Source of the DNA: CALKHQ01 sp050329975
GTDB lineage: Bacteria > Pseudomonadota > Alphaproteobacteria > CALKHQ01
NCBI GenBank assembly: GCA_050329975.1
Contig: JBHJOG010000271.1
Coordinates: 1 to 9,395, forward strand
Direction of reading: 5' to 3'
Length of the DNA stretch: 9,395 nucleotides
The notes beneath the pieces are model-generated. The model searched no databases. It saw only the letters and a program-made list of their open reading frames with translations, and was not told the DNA's origin. The translations under genes and the position numbers were made by a program. Shown here piece after piece: positions 1 to 7,161 of the stretch; within the stretch, counting starts at the first letter, position 1; every line of letters begins with the position of its first letter.

Positions 1-1
1 T

Positions 2-33
2 GCAGGCGGCCCTGGCAAGCCCGGGCGGCCTGC
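2..33. terminator. GC-rich hairpin at the left edge
   Basis: Positions 2-12 and 23-33 form an 11-bp inverted repeat with one G-G mismatch around a 10-nt loop. It lies just before the exopolysaccharide kinase gene and has no T-run. It could be the terminator of an upstream gene, or a leader structure in an operon mRNA. The upstream gene is outside the window, so the role is inferred. Confidence 0.3.
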
Positions 34-97
34 CCGCAACTATGCGCATCGGGTTCCATGCCTGTTGCAGACGGTCAAGAGAGAGTTGGGGCGTGAC

Positions 98-2425
98 ATG
101 AGTCTTCCGACGGTTACCCATCTGCCCGTAGCGCGACAGTCGCAGGAACTCGCGGAGCCCATGTACTATGCGCCGCCGCCGCCGCCGGAGGACGAGGGAG
201 GCCTCGACCTCAGGCGGGTGATCGGGGCGGTCAAGCGCCGGAAGTTCTTCATCCTCGCGGTCATCCTGCTGCTGACCGGGCTCGCCTATCTGTTCATCCG
301 ACAGATCACGCCGATCTACGAGGCCAAGGTCACGCTGCTGGTGGAGGGCGACCGGACCCAGTTGATCGAAGGCGACCGGGTCATCCTGAACCAGGATCCC
401 GATCTGGTGACGCGTGAGACCGAGGCAGCGGTGCTGCGGTCCCGCCAGGTCGCGGCACGGGTGGTCCGCGACCTCAATCTGACCGCCAATCCGATGTTCA
501 ACCCGACCCTGGTCGCGGAGCGGCCATCGATCCTGGAGTCCGTGTTCGGCGGGATCTCCTCCCTGTTCGGCGGCAGCGCCGAACCGGCGTCCGGGGCCGA
601 GGATGCGCTCGCCGAGCGGATGGTCGCGGCCGGCGAAGATCCGACCGTCGTCGCCTCCGCCTTGTCGCCGGAAGAGATCGAGAAGCTGACGATCGACAAC
701 TTCCTTGCCGGCCTGGAGGTGAAGCCGTCGGATCGGGCCCGGGTGATCGAGGTCATCTACTCCTCGTCCGATCGCCATTTCGCCGCCCAGGCGGCAAATG
801 CCGTCGTACGCATCTACATTTCCGGCCAGATCGAGGAGCGGAGCTCCGTGGTGACCGAGGCCGGGGCCTGGCTCGACGAGCGGGTATCCGAGGCGGAGGC
901 CAGGCTGCTGCAGGCGCAACAGGCCCTTGCCGACTTCCAGACCTCGTCGGGCCTGATCAATGTCGGCGACACAACGCTGTTGACCCGCCAGCTCGGCGAA
1001 CTCAGCGCGTCGCTGATCGTCGCCCGCAACACGGCACAGATTGCCCAGTCCTCGTACGACCAGGTGCAGGAGTTGCTGAACTCAGGTCGCAGTATCGATT
1101 CCGTCCCGGCGGTGATGGACAGCCTGCTGGTCTCCCGGCTCCGCGAGCAGGCGGCCGATGTCGAGCGCCGCGTCGCGGAGTTGCGCACCCGCTTCGGCTC
1201 CGATTTCCCAGACCTTCGGTCGGCAGAGGCGGAACTGGGCAACCTGCGGGCCGCGATCGGCACCGAGGTGCGCAAGATCGCACTGCGGCTGGAGAACGAC
1301 CTGGCGCTCGCCCGGGCCAACGAGCAGTCGTTGCAGTCCGAGGTCGACCGGCTCGAAGGCATGCTGGAGCGGCAGACCGGGGGCCAGGCCGAGCTGCAGC
1401 GCCTGCAGGATCAGGTCGCGAACGCCAACCAGTTTTATCAGGGCCTGCTCACCCGCCAGAACGAGGTGGGCGTGCAGACCCAGGAGGCGCGCCAGGCCGA
1501 TGCCCGTGTCATCGAAGAGGCGGTCGCCCCCGACCAGCCGGCGTTCCCCAACGTGAAGCTGATGCTCGCCGCCGCCCTGGCCGGCTCGGCGGTCATCGGC
1601 ATCGTGCTGGCGATGCTCGCCGAGTTCATGGACAACGGCTTCCGCAGCATGACCCAGATCGAAACTCTGACCGGCGCCCCGGCGATCGGGCTGATGCCGA
1701 TCACCAAGGGCAACCTGGAGCCGCACCAGGTGGTGGCGCAGAAACCGAACTCCGCCTACGGCGAGGCGGTGCGAAGTTTGCGAACGGCGCTGCTCCTGTC
1801 CAGCGCCGACCGACCACCGCGCACCATATGCGTGACCTCCTCGCTGCCTGACGAGGGCAAGACATCGACCGCGCTGTCACTGGCGGTGCTCGGCGCCAAG
1901 TCGGGGCAGAAGGTGGTTATCCTCGACTGCGACCTGCGGCGACCCTCGGTGCACAAGGTCATGGGCAAGGAGAACACCCTCGGACTCTCCGACTACCTGA
2001 CCGGCAAGGCGCCGCTGGCCCAGGTGCTGGAGATCGATCCCGATACCGACCTGCACTACATCACCGCCGGCGGCAAGACGGCCAATCCGCCGGAGCTGCT
2101 GCAGTCCGACGCCATGCTCAGGCTGCTGGACGAGCTGAGCGCCAGCTACGACCTGGTGGTGCTGGATTCCCCGCCGCTGATGGCGGTGTCCGACGCGCTG
2201 CTGCTGCTGCGGCGCTGCGACAAGACCATCTACGTGGTGCGCTGGGAAAAGACGCGGCGGTCGACCGCGATCGCCGGTGTGCGTCAGGCCTATGACGCCG
2301 GCGGCGATCTGGCCGGCGTGCTGCTGACCCAGGTCAATGCGCGGAAGATGGCCCAGTACGACTACGCGGATTCGGGCTACTACTACTCAAGCTCCTACAA
2401 GAAGTACTATGCCGACGACCGGTAG
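98..2425 (+). CDS. Exopolysaccharide co-polymerase / tyrosine autokinase (Wzc/ExoP type)
   Basis: This 775-aa inner-membrane protein joins a Wzz-type chain-length domain to a cytoplasmic BY-kinase domain. In this family the protein controls polymerisation and export of a capsule or exopolysaccharide, working with an outer-membrane Wza-type channel. Visible in order: a proline run (26-30), membrane helix 1 (about 50-67), a long periplasmic region with coiled-coil heptads (about 270-460), helix 2 (about 486-510), then the kinase. The kinase has Walker A (PDEGKTS, K588), Walker A' (ILDCDLRRPS, D610/D612) and Walker B (VVLDSPP, D690). The tail carries eight tyrosines between 754 and 771, the usual autophosphorylation cluster. 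Length and layout are complete for the family. ATG at 98 is chosen because a purine-rich GAGAG lies upstream; a TTG at 65 in the same frame would add 11 residues. The exact polysaccharide cannot be told from this gene. Confidence 0.95.
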   Translation: MSLPTVTHLPVARQSQELAEPMYYAPPPPPEDEGGLDLRRVIGAVKRRKFFILAVILLLTGLAYLFIRQITPIYEAKVTLLVEGDRTQLIEGDRVILNQDPDLVTRETEAAVLRSRQVAARVVRDLNLTANPMFNPTLVAERPSILESVFGGISSLFGGSAEPASGAEDALAERMVAAGEDPTVVASALSPEEIEKLTIDNFLAGLEVKPSDRARVIEVIYSSSDRHFAAQAANAVVRIYISGQIEERSSVVTEAGAWLDERVSEAEARLLQAQQALADFQTSSGLINVGDTTLLTRQLGELSASLIVARNTAQIAQSSYDQVQELLNSGRSIDSVPAVMDSLLVSRLREQAADVERRVAELRTRFGSDFPDLRSAEAELGNLRAAIGTEVRKIALRLENDLALARANEQSLQSEVDRLEGMLERQTGGQAELQRLQDQVANANQFYQGLLTRQNEVGVQTQEARQADARVIEEAVAPDQPAFPNVKLMLAAALAGSAVIGIVLAMLAEFMDNGFRSMTQIETLTGAPAIGLMPITKGNLEPHQVVAQKPNSAYGEAVRSLRTALLLSSADRPPRTICVTSSLPDEGKTSTALSLAVLGAKSGQKVVILDCDLRRPSVHKVMGKENTLGLSDYLTGKAPLAQVLEIDPDTDLHYITAGGKTANPPELLQSDAMLRLLDELSASYDLVVLDSPPLMAVSDALLLLRRCDKTIYVVRWEKTRRSTAIAGVRQAYDAGGDLAGVLLTQVNARKMAQYDYADSGYYYSSSYKKYYADDR

Positions 2426-2434
2426 GGCCTGACC

Positions 2435-3199
2435 ATGTTTCTCAGGCGCGTTGCCCTGCTCGGGGTGATCGGGTTGGCGATCCTGCTGATGCTGATCGCA
2501 GGTCCGCGCGTGATGGCCGGCATCGAGTTGGCCGCGGCCCAGGACGTGATGCGCCAGATCCGCACCGGCCATGGCGCGACCTTCCAAGGCGTCATGCATG
2601 CCATCGACAGCCGGCGCGCCGCTGCACGCTGGGATGTCGGGCCTCGGGCCCAGGCCGAGCTCGGGGAGATGCTGCTGACGCTTGCGGCGCTCGACCAGCC
2701 GCAAGCCGAGGAAATGCGCGGCGAACTGGCCACCGAAGCGCTGACGGCGACGCGGGCTGCGATCCTGCGTTCGCCCACTCAGCCTTTTGCCTGGACACGC
2801 TACACTCAGGCGCTTGCACTGAAGACCGAGACCGAGCGCCTGCAGGCCGGGACGCCGGTCGAGGAGGGTGAGATCAGTCCGATCGACGGGCCGCTGGCGA
2901 TGGCGATCGTCACCGGCCCCTGGCAGGCCGACCTGGTCGCGACCCGGGTCGAGATGGGCTTGTTCTTCTGGTACCGGCTCAGCGATTTCACCCGGCGGCT
3001 GGTCGCCGGCCAGATCTTCATCGGTGCCCGGCAGAATCCCGAACAGCTCGCCGCGGTCACCCAGCGGCAGAACGCGCTGACCGAGGTGATGGCGATCCTG
3101 CTGATCGACGACACCCTGCTGCACGAGTTCACGCGGGTCTACTACCGCACCCAGTCCATCGATTCCCGGCGCGAGGCCGAGGGGCAGGGCGCCCAGTAG
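2435..3199 (+). CDS. Membrane-anchored helical protein of the exopolysaccharide locus, function unknown
   Basis: This 254-aa protein starts 9 nt after the kinase stop on the same strand, so the two are probably co-transcribed. Residues 6-28 form one hydrophobic segment, an uncleaved anchor or a signal peptide, so most of the chain should be periplasmic. The rest reads as amphipathic helices. A stretch around 110-125 (RSPTQPFAWTRYTQAL) resembles the end of a TPR-like repeat. I do not recognise a catalytic motif. Position beside a Wzc-type kinase, together with the anchor and TPR-like feel, recalls VpsP-type accessory proteins of exopolysaccharide clusters, but that is a weak analogy. A role as a periplasmic partner of the polymerase/export complex is inference from context only. 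Confidence 0.85.
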   Translation: MFLRRVALLGVIGLAILLMLIAGPRVMAGIELAAAQDVMRQIRTGHGATFQGVMHAIDSRRAAARWDVGPRAQAELGEMLLTLAALDQPQAEEMRGELATEALTATRAAILRSPTQPFAWTRYTQALALKTETERLQAGTPVEEGEISPIDGPLAMAIVTGPWQADLVATRVEMGLFFWYRLSDFTRRLVAGQIFIGARQNPEQLAAVTQRQNALTEVMAILLIDDTLLHEFTRVYYRTQSIDSRREAEGQGAQ

Positions 3200-3203
3200 C
3201 CGC

Positions 3204-3221
3204 CTGCCGTCCTCCCGGCAG
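3204..3221. terminator. Possible bidirectional terminator between convergent genes
   Basis: CTGCCG (3204-3209) and CGGCAG (3216-3221) form a perfect 6-bp stem with a 6-nt loop. It sits in the 23-bp gap between the stop of the plus-strand gene ending at 3199 and the stop of the minus-strand gene at 3223. There is no clear T-run on either side. Position between convergent genes is the main support. Confidence 0.4.
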
Positions 3222-3222
3222 A

Positions 3223-3513
3223 TCAGGGCCCGGGTCGGCGCAGAAGGTAGGCGGCCACGAGCAGCGAAGCCTGGTCGTCCCCGATACGGAGGCCGCCGAC
3301 CCAGGTGTCACCGCCGGCCACCGTCCAAGGCTCGGTGGGCGGGCTCCAGCGCCGGTCGGACTCCTCGGCCCGGACCGTCGCACCGGCGTCCATCGCCGAC
3401 AGCTTCACGATCCCAAGTGTGGCTACGGCACTGACCAGGGTCATCAGTCCGGCTGCCATGATGGCTCTGGGAAGATCGCATTTGCGTCCGTGCGGCATGT
3501 GTGGACGGGTCAT
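3223..3513 (-). CDS. Small single-pass membrane protein, function unknown
   Basis: This 96-aa protein has a basic N-terminus, one hydrophobic helix at about residues 17-37 (IMAAGLMTLVSAVATLGIV), then a polar part with a Trp/Pro-rich stretch (RRWSPPTEPW) and a second mildly hydrophobic segment near 80-91. The ATG at 3513 is chosen because GGAG lies 7 nt upstream on the minus strand; the frame is open further upstream but the translation there is Arg/Pro/Ser-rich and not protein-like. It lies 104 nt behind another small membrane gene on the same strand and converges on the exopolysaccharide genes. I recognise no family. Topology suggests a short cytoplasmic N-terminus and a periplasmic tail. 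It may be lineage-specific. Confidence 0.6.
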   Translation of the reverse strand: MTRPHMPHGRKCDLPRAIMAAGLMTLVSAVATLGIVKLSAMDAGATVRAEESDRRWSPPTEPWTVAGGDTWVGGLRIGDDQASLLVAAYLLRRPGP

Positions 3514-3617
3514 CGTGGGGCTCCGGTTCCCGGCGGTCGCGACGGCCACTGCTGCGAACATCGTCAGATGGGCGCGCGGGGCGAAATGCCGAACAGGCTT
3601 CGCGTCGCGATCCGGCT

Positions 3618-3899
3618 TCAGCGGCCGACGGTCTTGCCGGCCTCCGAGCGGTGAAGGATGCGGGCCAGCAGGACGGCCACGGCATGGTCGACGGAGGCGC
3701 CCGAGGCAATCGACGGTCCATCGGGCGATTCTGCCGGGAGGCCAAGTCGGTTGATGTCCTCGTTCGGGTTCCGCAGCCGCTCGGATTCTGCCGGCGCGCC
3801 GGATGCCGATGCGGCGAGCAGAGTGGAGGCCAGCAGGCCGATCGATCCGCCGATCGAGATCATGATGCCGGCAATCAGGATGGCGTGGGTGAGATTCAT
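3618..3899 (-). CDS. Small N-terminally anchored membrane protein, function unknown
   Basis: This 93-aa protein begins with a clear hydrophobic segment (about residues 6-30, Gly/Ile/Leu/Ala-rich), which could be an anchor or a signal peptide. It continues with a polar, Ser/Pro/Glu-rich linker (34-70) and a short helix (70-84, DHAVAVLLARIL). Codon third positions are strongly G/C on this strand, which favours this frame over the overlapping plus-strand frames. The ribosome binding site ahead of the ATG is weak. It lies 90 nt after the DUF2007 stop and its terminator hairpin. No family recognised. Confidence 0.6.
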   Translation of the reverse strand: MNLTHAILIAGIMISIGGSIGLLASTLLAASASGAPAESERLRNPNEDINRLGLPAESPDGPSIASGASVDHAVAVLLARILHRSEAGKTVGR

Positions 3900-3966
3900 G
3901 ATGTGAGTCCGATCGAAGCTGTGCGGTCATTGGCTGGGTCGCCATGACGCGCCGATCGGTTCAAGA

Positions 3967-3984
3967 CGGAGGCATCAGCCTCCG
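3967..3984 (-). terminator. Hairpin terminator after the DUF2007 gene
   Basis: CGGAGGC (3967-3973) and GCCTCCG (3978-3984) make a perfect 7-bp stem with a 4-nt ATCA loop, starting 5 nt after the DUF2007 stop codon. On the minus strand it is followed by TCTTG, a weak T-rich tail. Placement and symmetry fit an intrinsic terminator, so the DUF2007 gene is probably a single-gene unit. Confidence 0.55.
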
Positions 3985-3989
3985 CACGC

Positions 3990-4208
3990 TCACAGCGGGT
4001 GGCCGGCTGCCCGCATTTCCTCGAGCAGGACCGTCGCCTGCTCGAAATCGGCGTCACTGACCATGATCCGGCGCGGAATGGCGAGCACGCTGCCATCCAG
4101 GATGCTGGCATGGGTATCGAAGATTTCGCTGTCGATGCCCGCATCGGCGAGAATGGCGCTGAACCATGAAAGGGCGACCGGGTCGTTGGTCCGCAGCAGT
4201 TCCTTCAT
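3990..4208 (-). CDS. DUF2007 family small protein
   Basis: This 72-aa soluble protein matches the DUF2007 pattern from memory: it opens MKELLRTNDPVALSWFSAIL, continues with AGID, then IPRRIMVSDADFEQA, and ends with a helix (TVLLEEMRAAG). The family is described as a putative signal-transducing or small ligand-binding fold, and no reaction is established. ATG at 4208 gives the normal family length; the frame is open upstream but the extra residues look non-coding. It is divergent from the polyprenyl synthase gene, a neighbourhood often seen in alphaproteobacteria. That suggests conserved linkage but does not prove a shared function. Confidence 0.85.
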   Translation of the reverse strand: MKELLRTNDPVALSWFSAILADAGIDSEIFDTHASILDGSVLAIPRRIMVSDADFEQATVLLEEMRAAGHPL

Positions 4209-4272
4209 CTCCCAGCCAGATCTCCCGCTTGCGGCAAGGCGTCGCCGCGCGACCCCGGACACGCGCCGCAGC

Positions 4273-4300
4273 TTGACCGGTTGTGCGTCCTCTCTATGCT
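4273..4300 (+). promoter_or_regulatory. Sigma70-like promoter for the polyprenyl synthase operon
   Basis: TTGACC (4273-4278) and TATGCT (4295-4300) are separated by 16 nt and lie in the divergent gap between the DUF2007 gene and the synthase. Transcription would start near 4307, about 50 nt before the chosen start codon. Both boxes are close to the sigma70/RpoD consensus. No matching minus-strand promoter was found in the same gap. Confidence 0.5.
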
Positions 4301-4356
4301 CCGTAGCTGCGCACAGCGTCAAGCAAGGCGGCCGTGCCGTGACAGGAACGGAAAAC

Positions 4357-5394
4357 GTGACCGGCGCCATCCAGACCCGGCCCATCGACCGGGCTCATGC
4401 CCGCAAGCCCGCCGTCAAGCCGTCGCTTGACGGGCTGCTCGCGTTGGTGGGCGACGACCTGAAGCGGGTCAACCAGCTGATCGTCGACAACATGGACAAC
4501 CCGGTGCCGCTGATCCCGCAGCTCGCCGGCCACCTGATCGCGGCCGGGGGAAAGCGGCTGCGGCCGATCCTCACCCTGGCTTCGGCCCGCCTCTGCGGCT
4601 ATCGCGGGGATCGTCACCTCGGGCTTGCCGCCTGCGTGGAATTCATCCACTCGGCGACCCTGCTGCACGATGACGTGGTCGACGAAAGCAAACTGCGGCG
4701 CGGGCTCGACACCGCCAACGCGGTATGGGGCAACCAGGCCAGCGTGCTGGTCGGCGACTTCCTGTTCAGCCGCGCCTTCCAGCTGATGGTCGCCGACGGC
4801 TCACTGGAGGTGCTGGAGATCCTGTCCAATGCCTCGGCGGTGATCGCCCAGGGGGAGGTGCACCAGCTTGCCACCGCCAACAACCTGGAGACGACCATCG
4901 ACGACTATATGACCGTGATCCGGTCGAAGACGGCGACCCTGTTCGCGGCTGCGGCCGCGATCGGAGCGGTGGTTGCCGACCGGCCGGCGGTGGAGCGCGA
5001 CGCTCTCCACGCCTATGGGATGAACCTCGGCATCGCCTTCCAGCTCGTCGACGACTACCTCGACTATGCCGCGGCCCAGGAGCTTCTGGGCAAGACAGTC
5101 GGCGACGATTTCCATGAGGGCAAGATGACGTTGCCCGTGGTGCTGGCGGTCGAGCGCGCCGACGACGCCGACCGGGCGTTCTGGCGCAGGACGCTGGAGG
5201 AGCTCGACCAGAGGGACGATGACCTGCCGCGCGCGATGGTGCTGTTGCAGGCTTGCGGTGCGCTCGATGACACACTGGTCGAGGCCCGTCGATTCGGCGA
5301 GGAGGCGGGCAAGGCGCTGTCGATCTTCCCCGACAGCCCCACGCGGCGGGAACTGCTCGCGGTCATCGATTTTTGCGTCGCCCGATCGGCCTGA
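4357..5394 (+). CDS. ispB: Long-chain polyprenyl diphosphate synthase (octaprenyl/decaprenyl type)
   Basis: This 345-aa cytosolic enzyme adds isopentenyl diphosphate units in trans configuration to make the long isoprenoid tail of ubiquinone. All family hallmarks are present: GGKRLRP (64-70), the first Asp-rich motif DDVVD (105-109), the second Asp-rich motif DDYLD (232-236), and the region with GDDFHEGK (249-256). The residue five before the first motif is a small Ala (A100), which fits a long-chain rather than a farnesyl product. Chain length (C40 or C50) cannot be fixed by reading; Q10 is usual in this bacterial class. GTG at 4357 is chosen because AGGA lies 9 nt upstream; a GTG at 4339 in frame, with AAGG upstream, would add six residues. 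The frame stays open back to 4063 but crosses the promoter and the opposing DUF2007 gene. The DinB-like gene follows after 10 nt. Confidence 0.95.
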   Translation: MTGAIQTRPIDRAHARKPAVKPSLDGLLALVGDDLKRVNQLIVDNMDNPVPLIPQLAGHLIAAGGKRLRPILTLASARLCGYRGDRHLGLAACVEFIHSATLLHDDVVDESKLRRGLDTANAVWGNQASVLVGDFLFSRAFQLMVADGSLEVLEILSNASAVIAQGEVHQLATANNLETTIDDYMTVIRSKTATLFAAAAAIGAVVADRPAVERDALHAYGMNLGIAFQLVDDYLDYAAAQELLGKTVGDDFHEGKMTLPVVLAVERADDADRAFWRRTLEELDQRDDDLPRAMVLLQACGALDDTLVEARRFGEEAGKALSIFPDSPTRRELLAVIDFCVARSA

Positions 5395-5404
5395 CGTCGC
5401 CGCC

Positions 5405-5920
5405 GTGACGCACGACCTGCTCTCACACGTCCGGCAGTGCGCTGCCTACAACCGCGGCGCGAACGAGCGACTCTATGCCGCCTGCGCGCAGCTGTCCGAT
5501 GCCGACCGGCGCCGCAACCTCGGCAGCTTCTTCGGCTCGATCCATGGAACGCTCAACCACATCATCGTCGGCGACCGCATCTGGATGGGCCGCTTCGCCG
5601 GCGAGACCGTGCCCTCCACCGGCCTCGACGCCATTCTCTACGACGACTTTGCCGCGCTGGCCGGGGCGCGGGTGGCGGAGGACCGCCGGATCGAGGCCTT
5701 CTTCGCCGGCCTCGACGCCGCGTTCTTCGACCGCCCTCTCACCTATGTCAACAACCAGGGCCGCCGCTTCTCCGACCCGGCGACCGTGATCGTGCCGCAC
5801 TTCTTCAACCATCAGACCCACCACCGCGGCCAGGTCCATGCGATGATCACCCAGCTCGACCGCGGCCTGGCCCCGGTGCTGGACATGCACCGCGTGCTGA
5901 TTCCCAACCCGAAGCCCTGA
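5405..5920 (+). CDS. DinB family protein (putative metal-dependent four-helix-bundle protein)
   Basis: This 171-aa protein has the DinB/YfiT-like layout. A first helix begins HVRQCAAYNRGANERLY, His52 lies in SIHGTLNHIIVGDRIWM, and the HxxxH signature is FFNHQTHHRGQVH (His136 and His140). These three His are the usual metal ligands of the fold, and related enzymes use the site with thiol cofactors or in hydrolysis. Length is normal for the family. Start GTG at 5405 gives a typical N-terminus and sits 10 nt after the synthase stop; no strong ribosome binding site is visible, so translational coupling to the synthase is likely. The substrate is unknown. The link with quinone synthesis is positional only. 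Confidence 0.9.
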   Translation: MTHDLLSHVRQCAAYNRGANERLYAACAQLSDADRRRNLGSFFGSIHGTLNHIIVGDRIWMGRFAGETVPSTGLDAILYDDFAALAGARVAEDRRIEAFFAGLDAAFFDRPLTYVNNQGRRFSDPATVIVPHFFNHQTHHRGQVHAMITQLDRGLAPVLDMHRVLIPNPKP

Positions 5921-6063
5921 ACCCGGCCCAGCGGCGGTGTCGCCCCGCGGCAGAATCGCCCTCCGACGGACTGGCCCTGCGACATGGTGGTCCAGGGGGA
6001 TTGCCCGCGTCGCGCCTCTCCGAAACGATTCAGGTCGCAACGGATCAGCGGGGAGAGGCAGCC

Positions 6064-6948
6064 ATGGACATCGATTCTGCTCTGCATGCCCTGGGCGTGA
6101 GCGGCAGCGAACTGAGACCGGAGGAACGGGCCGGGCTCGACCACGCCGGCTATTTCACCCGCGAGGGCGTGCTGACGCCGGCCGAGTGCGACCGCATGGC
6201 GGCCGCCTTCGACCGGCTGGTCGCAGCCGAGGGTGACCGCGGTGGTCATGAGGTGCACATCGAGCCCACGGCCTCGCGCATCTCCAACATCTTCAACAAG
6301 ACTGACGCCTTCGACCGGTGCCTGGAGATCGCGCCGGTGCTGGCCGCGGCGCACCACCTGCTTGGTGCGTTCAAGGTGCACGGCGCCAACCTGCGCGACC
6401 CGCACAAGGGCGGCGGTCATCAGGACATCCACGTCGACGTGCCGAAGAACGGGCCGGAGGACTGGTGGGTGCTGAACGCCATCTTCGCCGTCGACGACGT
6501 CACGCTGGAGAACGGGCCGCCGCGCGTGGTTCCGGGGTCGCACCGCTGGGCGCCGATCAACGTCCCCTATGTCAATGTCGGCGACTGGACGCCGCAGCCG
6601 CTCTCGCCGGAGGACCAGGCGCGGGTGCCGGCAGACATGGCGGCGCCCTATCCGGGCGAGGTCCTCTTCACCGCGCCGCGCGGCTCGGTGCTGGTGCTCA
6701 ACTCCAGCACCTGGCATGGCGGCACCCGCAACCGCAGCGGCGCCCGCCGCCGCGTGCTGCACCTGACCTACACCCGCCGCGACCTGCCGCAGCAGCTGGT
6801 GCAGCGCGCCCACCTGACCCCGGCCCTGTACGACCGGATGAGCCCGGCGATGCGGTACCTGCTCGACATCGAGAATGTCGGCGCTATCGATCCTGCCATG
6901 CTGCGGTCGGCGGGGCGCGAGAGCAGGAGCGGCGACTGGTGGGCGTAA
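6064..6948 (+). CDS. Phytanoyl-CoA dioxygenase (PhyH) family protein
   Basis: This 294-aa protein looks like an Fe(II)/2-oxoglutarate-dependent dioxygenase of the PhyH family, which hydroxylates lipids or small metabolites. The iron triad is visible as HQD (His119, Asp121) and His218 in SSTWHGGTRNRSG. Arginines at 228-230, about ten residues after the distal His, are in the place expected for the 2-oxoglutarate carboxylate anchor. An alternative HVD pair (His123/Asp125) lies right next to the first one. VVPGSHRWAP (155-164) is a typical family strand. ATG at 6064 is preceded by GGGGAGAGG about 5 nt upstream. It is 143 nt from the DinB gene, so it may be in the same operon or have its own promoter. 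PhyH members act on very diverse substrates, so the substrate is not assignable. Confidence 0.9.
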   Translation: MDIDSALHALGVSGSELRPEERAGLDHAGYFTREGVLTPAECDRMAAAFDRLVAAEGDRGGHEVHIEPTASRISNIFNKTDAFDRCLEIAPVLAAAHHLLGAFKVHGANLRDPHKGGGHQDIHVDVPKNGPEDWWVLNAIFAVDDVTLENGPPRVVPGSHRWAPINVPYVNVGDWTPQPLSPEDQARVPADMAAPYPGEVLFTAPRGSVLVLNSSTWHGGTRNRSGARRRVLHLTYTRRDLPQQLVQRAHLTPALYDRMSPAMRYLLDIENVGAIDPAMLRSAGRESRSGDWWA

Positions 6949-6966
6949 GCCGCTGAGTTCCCGCAG

Positions 6967-6994
6967 CCTGGCTCTGCCAGAGGAGCGAGCCAGG
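6967..6994 (+). terminator. Hairpin terminator after the PhyH gene
   Basis: CCTGGCTC (6967-6974) and GAGCCAGG (6987-6994) make a perfect 8-bp stem with a 12-nt loop, 18 nt after the PhyH stop codon. No T-run follows. Position at the end of the plus-strand gene group supports a terminator role. Confidence 0.45.
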
Positions 6995-7080
6995 GCGGGC
7001 GGTGCGCTGGCAAGATGGGGCTGCAGCGTCGCCTCGCTCTTCGGGCCGAGGGCGGCAGCCGACACCCGCTCCAGCCGCTA

Positions 7081-7092
7081 GAGCGTCGTGCC
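7081..7092 (+). repeat. Left terminal inverted repeat of the IS630 element
   Basis: GAGCGTCGTGCC directly follows TA at 7079-7080. It matches the reverse complement of the right end (AAGCATCGAGCC) at 9 of 12 positions. Confidence 0.7.
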
Positions 7093-7161
7093 GAAAACGT
7101 GAATCGGGTGGGGATTCCCGAATCGGTGTGAGTTGTGATTCATCGTCTGTGGAGGTGGATC

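Noticed and set aside
1082..1726. 214-codon minus-strand open frame inside the kinase gene
   Set aside because: The kinase frame has all expected domains. The antisense product is low-complexity (Leu/Gly/Arg/His) and has no support.
3305..3947. Plus-strand open frames opposite the two small membrane genes
   Set aside because: Translations are rich in Arg, Gly, Pro and Ser, as expected for the antisense of GC-rich genes. The minus-strand frames give clean membrane helices and, for one, a good ribosome binding site.
4063..4356. Extended N-terminus of the polyprenyl synthase in the open frame back to 4063
   Set aside because: The extension would run over the opposing DUF2007 gene and the promoter, and adds about 98 residues not found in the family.
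5437..6063. Long open frame upstream of the PhyH gene in the same frame
   Set aside because: It overlaps the DinB gene and reads as Arg/Pro-rich shadow sequence. ATG 6064 has a strong ribosome binding site and gives a normal family length.
5812..7065. 417-codon minus-strand open frame opposite the PhyH gene
   Set aside because: Its product is His/Arg/Ala/Gly-rich with no domain, typical of antisense to a GC-rich gene carrying a clear iron-binding triad.
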